Assembly (NCBI RefSeq): GCF_000148725.1
Contig: NZ_GL476314.1
Span: 156,165 to 220,164, forward strand
Reading direction: 5' to 3'
Length of the DNA stretch: 64,000 bases
From: Roseibium sp. TrichSKD4
Lineage (GTDB): Bacteria; Pseudomonadota; Alphaproteobacteria; Rhizobiales; Stappiaceae
Position numbers and translations under genes: made by a program. Shown piece by piece: positions 1 through 8,488 of this stretch (position 1 is the stretch's first letter; the number at the start of each line of letters is the position of its first letter). The notes beneath the pieces were generated by a model. That model saw nothing but the letters and a program-made list of their open reading frames with translations. It was not told the origin of the DNA and ran no database searches.

Positions 1-515
1 GCTATTATTGGCCGTTCTCCGGGGGCGTCGAACAGCGGAGCTTGAGCGTTGTCTGAAGCGTACAGCACGGTATCCATGTATTGCGGAGGATCTACCCTAT
101 CCGGCCAGTCTTCATCGTCCGACAACCCTGCCTCTATGATTTTAACAAATGTTGCTCTATCAATTACACGAACGGATTGGACACGATACCCTGGATTTAT
201 CTCACCTTTTTCGTTGATGAAGCCAGGTTCAAAACCACCATTTTGTGCGCAGCTAACGGGCTGATCAAAGTTCAAATAGTTTTCAATGTCTGCGTAGTAA
301 AAACCATGTCTCACGGAATCTGAGCGGATTCCTTTTAGATATCCAAGGCCGATGTAATAACGGCCTTTTCTTCCAGTTACAGGGCCATCGTAGATTATCC
401 AATCATTAACAGCTTTCTCTAGTCTGCTTAAGTAACTCTTTGGAAAATGGTATCGTATTGCTGGGTCGTCATCATAAATGCTGTCGGGTTTGTGATATAG
501 TATCGCGTTTGGTAT
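1..515 (-). CDS. Partial HNH-endonuclease-family protein, N-terminal module
   Basis: The minus-strand frame stays open from position 602 down to the window edge, so the 3' end is missing. The translation contains PDSIYDDDPAIRYHFPKSYL, then NDWIIYDGP and a stretch with YYIGLGYL and FYYADIENYL. This pattern is what I recall from the N-terminal module that precedes an HNH nuclease domain in a family of predicted restriction-type endonucleases; the HNH part itself would lie outside the window. Similarity begins near 515, where the codon is ATA. No ATG, GTG or TTG occurs in frame after the stop at 603-605, so the gene either uses an unusual start or has lost its start. The family assignment rests on motif memory only. 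Confidence 0.5.
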   Translation of the reverse strand, partial: MPNAILYHKPDSIYDDDPAIRYHFPKSYLSRLEKAVNDWIIYDGPVTGRKGRYYIGLGYLKGIRSDSVRHGFYYADIENYLNFDQPVSCAQNGGFEPGFINEKGEINPGYRVQSVRVIDRATFVKIIEAGLSDDEDWPDRVDPPQYMDTVLYASDNAQAPLFDAPGERPII

Positions 516-693
516 GTTTTTTCGTCGATGTGATAAAGGTTTATTCGGAAATACGTTAGTGTGGCCGTTCTTTTGTCTGACCTTCAGTCGCTCATTAGGT
601 TCTTAGGATTAGCATAAATAAATTTATACTCTTACAACATTGATGGCTAGTTGCTGGAGGCCAAAATTTAAGTGAGCTTCTGGCTAGTCTCAC

Positions 694-1413
694 CTATCCC
701 ACCTTCTTTGTCCGTTCTTGCACTGACGCTTCGGTGGCTGCGGCGTTGAAGGTGTGTGCGGCGAGGGCGCAGTTGCCGCCGTCTTGTCGGGCTTGGGTGA
801 GAGCTTTGGCGGCCTGTTCCATCAGGGTTTCGGCTGACTGACCATCTGACGGCGAACTTGCCCAGCCGATGCTCGTACTGATGCCAACCAGTGCGTCGGT
901 TTGGGTGGTTTTCGACAGGGTCTTGCGCAATAGTTCGGCGCAGAGCGGTGTTATTGAACTGCTCGATCCGCCGTCTCGAAGCAGGACCGCAAACTCATAT
1001 AGGCCGGTGTGCCCGACGACTGTGCCGCGTGGTAGGGTTTCGATCAATTTGTCGGCGACAAAGGCGATCTGTTCGGTGGGCGGATTTGGGGCAATCGGCT
1101 CATAAAGGTGGTGCGTGAAATCAATTCCCATGACCATCAGGGTGCAGGGCGAGCGGTCAGCATTTTGAACCAGCGGGGCGATCAGGTCGATAAACTCCGC
1201 GCGCGATGTGGGTTGAGCCAGCGTTTCGCGGAGACCAACCACCACATCCAGATTGTCAGGATCAGTCAGCGCCTTGTTCATTTGGGGGGCGCCGCCGCCA
1301 TGGAGGAAGCCGGAGGCGTAGGATGACGCAAAGGCCGCGGTTGAGCGTTGTGGACGCATTTCCTTGCGATCTGTATTCGATTTCAACGCTGTTGGTCCAA
1401 CTGGCTTCGTCAT
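694..1413 (-). CDS. Degenerate GGDEF-domain protein
   Basis: A 239-residue soluble protein. Roughly residues 65-220 follow the GGDEF fold: a FIDLIAPLVQ helix, LMVMGIDFTH, then TGLYEFAVLL where the GGDEF signature should be, and a later GISTSIGWA strand followed by an alanine-rich helix (TLMEQAAKALTQAR). The catalytic GG(D/E)EF motif is replaced by TGLYEF, so diguanylate cyclase activity is unlikely. It may bind nucleotide or act as a protein partner. The first 50 residues are low-complexity, and a start further inside is possible. It lies downstream of a chemoreceptor on the same strand but beyond that gene's terminator, so it is probably transcribed separately. Confidence 0.7.
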   Translation of the reverse strand: MTKPVGPTALKSNTDRKEMRPQRSTAAFASSYASGFLHGGGAPQMNKALTDPDNLDVVVGLRETLAQPTSRAEFIDLIAPLVQNADRSPCTLMVMGIDFTHHLYEPIAPNPPTEQIAFVADKLIETLPRGTVVGHTGLYEFAVLLRDGGSSSSITPLCAELLRKTLSKTTQTDALVGISTSIGWASSPSDGQSAETLMEQAAKALTQARQDGGNCALAAHTFNAAATEASVQERTKKVG

Positions 1414-1593
1414 GGTCTGTCGCCCTTGTCACTTTGAGTATCGGCCAAATCCGATCTGTAGTGTTTGATTGAATAATGCACGTTTAAATTGAATTTTGAG
1501 TTAGGTTTGACGTAAATTCCGGCCTTCTTTTGAGTTAAGTTACCGTTGCGTAAATCAATTGGTTTGAATGGTCTGAATGTCCTCGCTAATGGC

Positions 1594-1625
1594 AAAAAGA
1601 GGCCCCGATGAGTGTCATCGAGGCC
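1594..1625 (-). terminator. Rho-independent terminator of the chemoreceptor
   Basis: Arms 1601-1611 and 1615-1625 form an 11-bp stem with one mismatch and a 3-nt loop. Read leftward, the stem is followed by TCTTTTTGCC. It lies about 40 nt beyond the stop of the minus-strand chemoreceptor. Confidence 0.75.
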
Positions 1626-1665
1626 AGGGCAGAGTGGACAGTGGAGTTTGGAGGAGAACGCGGTG

Positions 1666-3727
1666 TCAGGCAGCGCGAACGCTGGAGACAAACTGGGTCA
1701 CTTGTTCGCGGAGTTCCGTTGCCTTCTGATTGAGGCCATCCGCCGCCTGATTGAGCTCGCCGCTTGAGATGCCGGTTTGTTCGACGGCTTCACTGATGTC
1801 GCTCAGCCCTTGCGCGATTTCGCTGCCGATGTTAGAAGAGGTGCCGCTGCTGTCAGCGATCGACTGGGTTGCCATCTGCTGCTGGGCGCGGCTTCGGCGG
1901 TTTGGATGTGCTGTGCGAATTCCATGATCATGGAGGAAATCTGCTGAACAGCATCCACGGAGGATTTGAAGCAGTCTGGATTTCCTCAATTTGGGTCTTG
2001 ATCTCATCCGTCGCCTTGGAGGTTTGCTCAGCCAGTTGTTTCACCTCTGCAGCGACCACTGCGAACCCTTTGCCAGATTCACCTGCACGGGCGGTTTCAA
2101 TCGTTGCGTTGAGGGCGAGCAGGTTTGTCTGTTCGGCAATATCCTGAATGAGATTGGTGACATCTGCAACTTTGGAGACCATGTCCCCAAGTTCTTCCAC
2201 AGAGCTGGATGTGTTTTCCGCTTCCTTGGAGGTTTTCTCCGTCATTGAGGAGGTCATCTCGATCTGGGCGGCCATTTCGCGTGCGCCGGTGGAGAGCTGC
2301 TCAACGGCAGTGGTTACTGTGTGAGACTGGCCATTGGAATTTTTAAATGAAGCTGTGATCTTTTTCATTTCTGTGTCGGTCAACTCGGCGACCTGATGCA
2401 TGCCGTCGGCGTTCGTTGCCATGTTGCTGGCAGCTGCGAACACGTTGTCGACTATGGCTCCGACCGTTTGTTCGAAGTCTCCGGCGAGGCGGTCCAATTC
2501 CTCCTTACGGCGTTGTGCTTGTCGCTTCTCTTCTTCGCGTTGGTGCTCTTCAAGTTCGTGTGCGCGGTTCAGGCCTTTCTTGAAGACGTCCAAAGCCGTG
2601 GCCATCTTGCCAATTTCGTCATTGCGGCCCGCGTAGGGGGTGTTTGACGAGAGGTCCCCATTGGACACATTCAACATAGCCTTGGCCAAAGAGTTGACCG
2701 GGTTGAGCACGCGAGAGAACAGGACATAGCCCACACAGGCACAACAGGCGACAATTGAAACGAGAACCATTCCGAACACTGCAGACATTAAAGTCCGCAT
2801 GCCCAAAAGGGTTGATAGCAAACTGTCTCTGGCAGTGTTTTTCTCTGTAACAATTTGGCTTTTGAGGGTTGCAAGAGCCTCATAGGATGGTGTGTCGTCC
2901 ACCCGAACTTGTTGGTCGATTTCCCTGACAGTTGCCCCGGTACTTGCCAAGTGATCAATCTTGTCAAAGCTGGCTTCATAAGCTGTGATCATTTGCTCAA
3001 GGCTCTTGATCGCTTGCGCTTCCTCTTTGGTGGAGATCAAAGGCTTGTATTTGTTGATGTGAGCGCGGCCTTCCTCCACGCTTTCAGCAAAGCCGACCTT
3101 GTTGAACTCGCTCCGCAAAATCAGGTAGTCTTTGAAATGCTGGATCATTCCGCCATAGCCGAGCGCATCTTGAAGTGCGATTATGCTAACTGCCTTGATC
3201 GAAGTGTTTTTGACGAGGTAGCGGTTTTGAGTTTCTTGCGCTAAAATTTTGATCGCCTCAATTGCGGTATCATCGTCCACATAAAAGAAACGGGACACCA
3301 CTTGAGGTGACGCTCCTGTGGCAAGCATTTTGATGTTTTGAGTCAGTGCAGCATCATATTCATCGAGCATCAAGTGAATATCGGAAAGTGCCTTCAGCTC
3401 CGCTTCACTTGGGCTTACTTGCGCATAGACCTCCAGCGCCATACGGGAGGCGCCGATGGCATTGCGAACCTTGCTGACCAATCTGGCATCGCGGCGCAGA
3501 ACGTAATTCTTGTAGTTGTGTATCATCCCTCCGTATCCGAGCTCTGTGGTTAGAAAACCAAGAGCTTGAGCACGTGGGCTGCTTTTGTCGGCAAAGACAC
3601 GCCATTGCGTATCCACTTCCGCTCGTTTGTAAACGCCAACGACGAGAAGTCCCATGATAAGCAGGCCAAACAGAACCATGGTGCTGATCAGGCCGATGCC
3701 AATGGTGCGTAGTGACATGCGAAGCAA
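1666..3727 (-). pseudogene. Methyl-accepting chemotaxis protein broken by two frameshifts
   Basis: The N-terminal part (from 3727) has a membrane helix at residues 10-32, a large periplasmic domain, a second helix near 310-335, a HAMP region ([17 protein letters not shown]) and a signalling hairpin with [18 protein letters not shown]. The periplasmic part contains an internal duplication, [16 protein letters not shown] and [16 protein letters not shown]. After QIEEIQTAS the frame is lost and ends at TGA near 1950. The expected continuation ([13 protein letters not shown], then [12 protein letters not shown] to the end at 1666) is encoded in two other frames. Each break is repaired by adding one base, one at an AAA run near 1970 and one at a CCC run near 1885. 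It is either a real double mutation or two sequencing errors. Confidence 0.8.
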
Positions 3728-3879
3728 CCCTGAAGAAGAGAAATATCTGATGGCCTATAAGTATTCTAAACGTATTAATGCAGATTTAAGCAATAAATAT
3801 ATAAATTGTTACATGAATATATTGTATTGATAAAATACTTCATCTAGGTTATTCTGATTTTATCTTGCTGTGAGGGTCC

Positions 3880-4755
3880 GTGTTAGAAGAATGGTCTGAA
3901 ATTCCGGCGAGTGTGGCTCAAGCATTCGCAAGCCGTTTTGAACTTAGTCAGTGGGTGGGAGAGGTTGAGCACTGCAACAGGTTGAACAGTTTAAGCAATT
4001 CTGTTTTTGAGCTTGTCAGCAGCAAGGGGAAATATGTTTTGCGTTTGCCGAGTTCCTATGCCCAAACGCTGGTCGACCGACATGCTGAATTGACCAATCT
4101 AACCGCTGCCGCGTCTGACGGCTTAACGGTTCAGCCGCTTTACTTTGAGCCTGAAACCGGCGTCATGCTGTCTCCGTTTGTCGAGGTCTCTGGCCAAACA
4201 CCTGAGCCGAAGCAGCTGGGAGCCGTTCTGGCCCGACTTCACTCTCTTCAGAGTGGATTTGAGATTAATCGGGATTTGGCAGGCTGGGTTTATCGACTTC
4301 TGGAAGCCGAAAAACTCTCGCGGTTGCAGCGAAACCGGGTTGCAGCAACGTTCGAGAGTTTAAAAGGTGCAGAGCATTGGCGGGAAAGCCGGATTGTTCC
4401 GTGCCATTGGGATGTGACCGCAGACAATTGTCTCGTAACTGAAAATGGTGTGTTGCTAATCGACTGGGAGTATTCTGCCAAAGGTCCGCGGGCCTGGGAC
4501 TTGGCATATGCGAGTTTGGAGTTGGGGTACTCGGCAGAGCAGGAAGCTGAGTTTATTGCGGCGTATGCTGTAGGGTCCGAGAAGCAATCAAATATTTCTG
4601 ACGAGGTGGCGGAGATGAAAGTGTCGTGTGATCTCGTGTCGGCCCTTTGGGCGTTTGGGCAACAAACAGATCCAGCTCTCAATCAAGATCTGAAAGAGTT
4701 TGGACAGACCCGGCTTGAGCGGGCAGAGCGGCATTTGGATGCTCTCAATCTGTGA
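3880..4755 (+). CDS. Choline/aminoglycoside-type phosphotransferase
   Basis: A 291-residue kinase-like protein of the APH/choline kinase fold. The Brenner motif is visible as CHWDVTADNCLV (catalytic Asp and the Asn that binds metal), followed by LLIDWEYSAKGPRAWDLAY, where the Asp of the DFG-like position lies in IDWEY. The N-terminal strand GKYVLRLP carries an Arg where the nucleotide-binding Lys often sits. The start is GTG at 3880 with GAGGG about 5 nt upstream. The substrate cannot be read from sequence; choline, ethanolamine, thiamine or an amino sugar are all possible. Its 3' end overlaps the convergent DUF1624 gene by 11 bp. Confidence 0.8.
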   Translation: MLEEWSEIPASVAQAFASRFELSQWVGEVEHCNRLNSLSNSVFELVSSKGKYVLRLPSSYAQTLVDRHAELTNLTAAASDGLTVQPLYFEPETGVMLSPFVEVSGQTPEPKQLGAVLARLHSLQSGFEINRDLAGWVYRLLEAEKLSRLQRNRVAATFESLKGAEHWRESRIVPCHWDVTADNCLVTENGVLLIDWEYSAKGPRAWDLAYASLELGYSAEQEAEFIAAYAVGSEKQSNISDEVAEMKVSCDLVSALWAFGQQTDPALNQDLKEFGQTRLERAERHLDALNL

Positions 4756-5680
4756 CCAACTTGGTCGCACATTGAGCATATCGGTCATTCATCTTTTGGC
4801 GCAGTTCGCTGTTGTCTGGAGCGGCGACCAAAGGGTCCCAAAGTTGATCGTCAATGAGTGCGTCCACGGTGCAGCGGCATATATTTGTGCAAGGTTGGTT
4901 TGCTCCTTCGGTAACAGAGCAAACTGCAGCACAGCTTTCGACAAAACGGGACTTTGCAGGATCTGGCAGCAATCCCACATTGGCAGGTATCCAGAGAAGT
5001 CCGAACAAGAGCGGTTGGTGAAGGATGTAAATCGCCAGGGAGTGGCGCCCGAGCCATTGAAGGTATGGTCTGGTCCGGACGTTTTGGAGGCGGTTCTGAA
5101 TTTTCGGATAGAGCGGGCTTTGAACGAACGCCAACCCTGCAAGCACAAAGCCTGCCCACGGGGCGAGCGGCACATAGTCCACGCTGCCAAAGTCAGGTCG
5201 CCCAAGTCCGGTCCAGAGCCAGAGCTGCCCATCAAAATACGGAAAGCTTCCCCAAGTCGGCAATGTTCCAATGCCAACGGCGGCAAGAAGCGTTAGACGC
5301 CAGTCTGCCCCCAGAAATGGCAATGCCAACAGGCCGGATAAAAACAGGCAATGTAGAATTCCAAATCGAACAAACGTGCTGGAGAATACGAAATAGGTCG
5401 CGGTGCTGACCCCAACCGCTGCGATCAGGAGCAATATTTTGGAGCGCAATAGCGGGCGCCACCGGATCGTGTCGCCATGTGCCAGCGAAAGCGTTACGCC
5501 TGAAAGAAACAGAAATGATCCGGCAATTGCCGCTGCAAAGGCGCGCCAGCCCCTGCCGTTTGCCACAGGCCAGTCGACCAGATGAAACCAGGTCAAGTCC
5601 CAAGAGAAATGATAGACCGCCATGGCAACAACAGCGAGGCCGCGCAATTGATCAAGTGCGCCGAGCCTTGCGTTTGCCAT
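4745..5680 (-). CDS. DUF1624 / HGSNAT-like integral membrane acyltransferase
   Basis: A polytopic membrane protein of about 311 residues beginning MANARLGALDQLRGLAVV. The opening pattern (LDQLRG, then VYHFSWDL) is typical of DUF1624 proteins related to the heparan-alpha-glucosaminide N-acetyltransferase catalytic domain. Seven or more hydrophobic helices follow, with GRHSLAIYILHQPLL in the last one. The cytosolic-looking tail is cysteine-rich (CAAVCSV, CTNICRC), a feature I associate with alphaproteobacterial members. The frame is open 15 codons further upstream, but the family start fits the ATG at 5680. The acceptor substrate is unknown. Confidence 0.8.
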   Translation of the reverse strand: MANARLGALDQLRGLAVVAMAVYHFSWDLTWFHLVDWPVANGRGWRAFAAAIAGSFLFLSGVTLSLAHGDTIRWRPLLRSKILLLIAAVGVSTATYFVFSSTFVRFGILHCLFLSGLLALPFLGADWRLTLLAAVGIGTLPTWGSFPYFDGQLWLWTGLGRPDFGSVDYVPLAPWAGFVLAGLAFVQSPLYPKIQNRLQNVRTRPYLQWLGRHSLAIYILHQPLLFGLLWIPANVGLLPDPAKSRFVESCAAVCSVTEGANQPCTNICRCTVDALIDDQLWDPLVAAPDNSELRQKMNDRYAQCATKLVTD

Positions 5681-5973
5681 CGTGTATCCAGAAGTTTCTT
5701 GAAATTTCGGGCGTTTAACCCGCAAAAGCCATGATAAACACTGATAATAAACCGGCAGCGATTAATGCGCCGAAAACCAAAGGCCAAGGGGACGGACGTG
5801 CTGCCGTCAAGCTGTCGTGATTTGAGTCATTGTGTACCATACTTCGAAAGCCCCCGTACTAATGACAGTGCGGTGAGCCTGTCTGAAAAATCGGGGCAGG
5901 AAAAGCAGGTAAATGGAATATTAACAGGCTTTTCCAGAGGAAGTTTTGTTACAAAATAAAAACCTATAGTTGT

Positions 5974-6384
5974 TCACAGGTCCAGTGCACCCAAACCTGC
6001 TTCAAGGTAGTCCGCCAACAAGGCCATTCCGAGAAGATAGGTTGATGTCGCGCCAACGGCTCGTTCTTTTGCTTGATCAACCGTTTGGCTGAAGTCTGAC
6101 GCTTCGGTATCACCACGCCCGGTCCAGGCGATTGCTACCAACTCCGCAGCTTCATCGACATTGAGATCGTTAATCAGCTCCCGGAGTTCTTCCTTGGAGA
6201 GGTTTTCGCTTTCCTCTTCCGCCAAGCCATCGTGATGATGCGTGTCGCTCAGAGTATCAGCGTCAAACTCTATCTCGTGGTCACTGCCGTCCTGAAAGGT
6301 GTCATCAAGTGTTTCAGTTGCTGCACGAGCTTTTTGTATCAAAAGACGGACTGTTTCGGCAGATAGAGTGAGATCGACGGCCAT
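5974..6384 (-). CDS. DUF3775-family acidic protein
   Basis: A 136-residue cytosolic protein. It has an N-terminal helix (LTLSAETVRLLIQKARA), an acidic histidine-containing linker (SDTHHHDGLAEEESE) and a conserved C-terminal part, KEELRELINDLNVDEAAELVAIAWTGRGD, that matches the DUF3775 pattern as I remember it. I chose ATG 6384 because GGAGG lies 7 nt before it; the longer open frame to 6600 lacks such a site and reads through unlikely sequence. The function is unknown. Confidence 0.75.
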   Translation of the reverse strand: MAVDLTLSAETVRLLIQKARAATETLDDTFQDGSDHEIEFDADTLSDTHHHDGLAEEESENLSKEELRELINDLNVDEAAELVAIAWTGRGDTEASDFSQTVDQAKERAVGATSTYLLGMALLADYLEAGLGALDL

Positions 6385-6514
6385 GAATGCCTCCATGATT
6401 ACGCTGGCATGATTGTCCCAAAAGCAGGGCATGCACTCAAAACTGGTTGGTTCGCCGGACGCTATCACGGTCAATGTGCTGAAATCATGAGGTGAATTAC
6501 GGATAGAGACGGTT

Positions 6515-6718
6515 TTATGAGGCGCCTTTTGGGTCCTCGCTGGCAATTTCAGGTGCCAAAGAGGGCTGGACCGCATTTGCAGGTGCCAGAACCGCCGCAA
6601 TCATGATGGTCGCTGCCAATCCAAGGCCGAGGCAAATGGATATGATGAGTGCGCGAGCGCTTTCTGTTTTCTGTGGCTTGGTCCTGGCAAGACCTTCGGA
6701 TGAAGGGACCTTGGTCAT
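6515..6718 (-). CDS. Small single-span membrane protein
   Basis: A 67-residue protein with a positively charged N-terminus (residues 1-22), one membrane helix at about 24-46 (ALIISICLGLGLAATIMIAAVL) and a short tail. Its start overlaps the stop of the upstream small gene by ATGA (6715-6718), so the two are probably translationally coupled. I do not recognise the family. Confidence 0.55.
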   Translation of the reverse strand: MTKVPSSEGLARTKPQKTESARALIISICLGLGLAATIMIAAVLAPANAVQPSLAPEIASEDPKGAS

Positions 6719-6969
6719 GCTGCACCTCTCAGTGGCTGAGCAAAGGGCTTGGCGAGCGTACGCAAGTCCTCAGTCAATTGTTGAGCAAGGCCGAGTGTAT
6801 AAATCAGCATCATCAGGAAGCCGCTGCATAAGCCCGCGAGCAGAATGCGTTGAGACACCGGCAGGTCAAAAGCTGCTGTCAGCGTTGCAATTAACAGGGC
6901 GGCGCTCACGAGACGCAGCAAAGTTCCGGTCCGAAATCCAGTGCGGGGTCGCTTTGAGGTGTTTTTCAT
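6715..6969 (-). CDS. Small two-helix membrane protein
   Basis: An 84-residue protein with a basic N-terminus (KNTSKRPRTGFRTG) and two hydrophobic helices, about residues 18-36 and 42-63. It is the first gene of a two-gene unit with the 67-residue membrane protein, joined by a 4-bp ATGA overlap. No family is recognised. The coupling and similar size suggest the two products act together in the inner membrane. Confidence 0.55.
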   Translation of the reverse strand: MKNTSKRPRTGFRTGTLLRLVSAALLIATLTAAFDLPVSQRILLAGLCSGFLMMLIYTLGLAQQLTEDLRTLAKPFAQPLRGAA

Positions 6970-7253
6970 TTCTATGCTCCGTCACTTGTCTGAATGTGAA
7001 AGTGACGAGAAATTCGGTCGATCTACTGACGGGAAATAGGCTGTTTACGTGTCATTTGGTGGCAAGAATGGGGCATCCATTTCGCCCAATCTATGTAAAA
7101 CTCAAGAGTAATCTGGCTTTTTTAACAAAGTGAATTCTGACCTTTGTAATATATCAAGTTACCGTCAAAAGTTTGAGGGCTTCATAATATGTTTCCTTTT
7201 TGGAGACAGTCTACTTGGGTGCATATTTCTCCATCATCTTGACCGAGCCACAG

Positions 7254-8402
7254 ATGAAATCCAACGCCGCTAAACTTCGGACCCGGCCAAAACTAAAAAT
7301 GAAAAAGCCTGCACAATCAGTAGGCGCAGACAAAGCTATTGAAGAGAATGCGGTTGAAAGTAAGTGGCCGGCACTTTCTCTTTCGGGGCTGCAGTTCTTT
7401 GTTTTCGACAATGCAAAAAAGCATCTTCTCTGGTTTGAGAGCGGAAGCCAAAGCTTCAATAGCAAGGTCACCGGATTGCAGCAGGCACCGTTGGTCGACG
7501 CCTTGCGTCTCCTTATTGCAGAAGATCGCAAAGCGATTTTGCGGGTGGTCCAATCTGCGTTTCACGATGGCAAGGCTGGTCCTGTAGAAGTCGGTGGAGG
7601 CCCTGATCACCGCCTACCTGGTGTGTCGTTGATCGCCTACCGATACATCACTGAAGACGGGCATCAATTCGCTGTCGGCTTCCCGTCTCTTGAAGATGGC
7701 GATGAAGACGGAGGGAAGATCGTCCTGGGGCTGGCGCCGATCCTCCAGCACTTTGTTCGAAATTCCAGTCGCATGGTGCTTTTGGTCGACAATTTTGGAT
7801 ATGTACGGTTCGCTAGCGACGGCTTTTTGTCTGGCTTTCAGATTTCTGATCCCAAAATGATTATTGGGCGGAATATAGCTCACATCCTGCCTCGGGTTGG
7901 CCGGACCATAGTGTCTTTGAGCCTTGCCGCCTTGACACGGCGTGCCAATGCATCGGGAAAGGGCAAGTTCCTCCTGGCGAATGGCGATAGTCTGGAGCTT
8001 GCATTTGACGCGATGTATTTCCGCCTAGGTGGCAGTGTTGGCGGCGTTTTGTTTTCTGCAGGCCGTGTTGCCGGAGAGGTCGACTACACGGGTGTCTTCA
8101 ACCATTGCAGTGCCCCGATGATGGTTGTTGACGGTAAAACCCGAATGATCCTGTCCGCCAATCGTGCAGCAATGAAGGCGTATCACTTGACTGCGGAGAC
8201 CATTGACTCTCAAACGATTACGGAACGATTGCTTCATGCTCGCAGTTTCGCAGCGCTTCTGGATGCTGCTCGCAAGAAGAATGAAGTTCCGCAGTCAGTG
8301 GTCGTGAACGGCTATGATGGAAAATCAAAGAAAAAGCGATTGAAAGCTGTTTTGCTCGACGACAGTGACCAACCGAAGCTGTTGATCGAAGCTCGATCTT
8401 GA
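7254..8402 (+). CDS. PAS-like sensory protein without output domain
   Basis: About 382 residues, soluble. After a basic N-terminus (LRTRPKLKMKKPAQS) come three regions that look PAS-like: about residues 45-140 (LQFFVFDNAKKHLLWFESGS), 165-270 (MVLLVDNFGYVRFASDGFL) and 275-380 (PMMVVDGKTRMILSANRAAMKAYHLT). The last is the clearest PAS core. No kinase, GGDEF, EAL, HTH or methyl-accepting domain follows, so the protein would signal by contact with a partner. The frame can start at TTG 7200, but ATG 7254 is preferred; neither has a strong ribosome-binding site. Confidence 0.65.
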   Translation: MKSNAAKLRTRPKLKMKKPAQSVGADKAIEENAVESKWPALSLSGLQFFVFDNAKKHLLWFESGSQSFNSKVTGLQQAPLVDALRLLIAEDRKAILRVVQSAFHDGKAGPVEVGGGPDHRLPGVSLIAYRYITEDGHQFAVGFPSLEDGDEDGGKIVLGLAPILQHFVRNSSRMVLLVDNFGYVRFASDGFLSGFQISDPKMIIGRNIAHILPRVGRTIVSLSLAALTRRANASGKGKFLLANGDSLELAFDAMYFRLGGSVGGVLFSAGRVAGEVDYTGVFNHCSAPMMVVDGKTRMILSANRAAMKAYHLTAETIDSQTITERLLHARSFAALLDAARKKNEVPQSVVVNGYDGKSKKKRLKAVLLDDSDQPKLLIEARS

Positions 8403-8431
8403 GCTGACCCCATTCAAATTTTAAACGCAAA

Positions 8432-8463
8432 CACCCTGCCGGGGGTGCCTTCCCGACAGGGTG
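8432..8463. terminator. Stem-loop after the PAS gene
   Basis: Arms 8432-8443 and 8452-8463 pair over 12 positions with one mismatch and an 8-nt loop, starting 29 nt after the PAS gene stop. No T-run follows on either strand, so it may be a weak or Rho-assisted terminator. Confidence 0.45.
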
Positions 8464-8488
8464 CGATTACTGCGCGGCTGCTGACTTA

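Noticed and set aside
5765-5959. A 64-codon plus-strand frame between DUF1624 and DUF3775 genes
   Set aside because: No ribosome-binding site, no recognisable motif; probably the promoter region of the DUF1624 gene.
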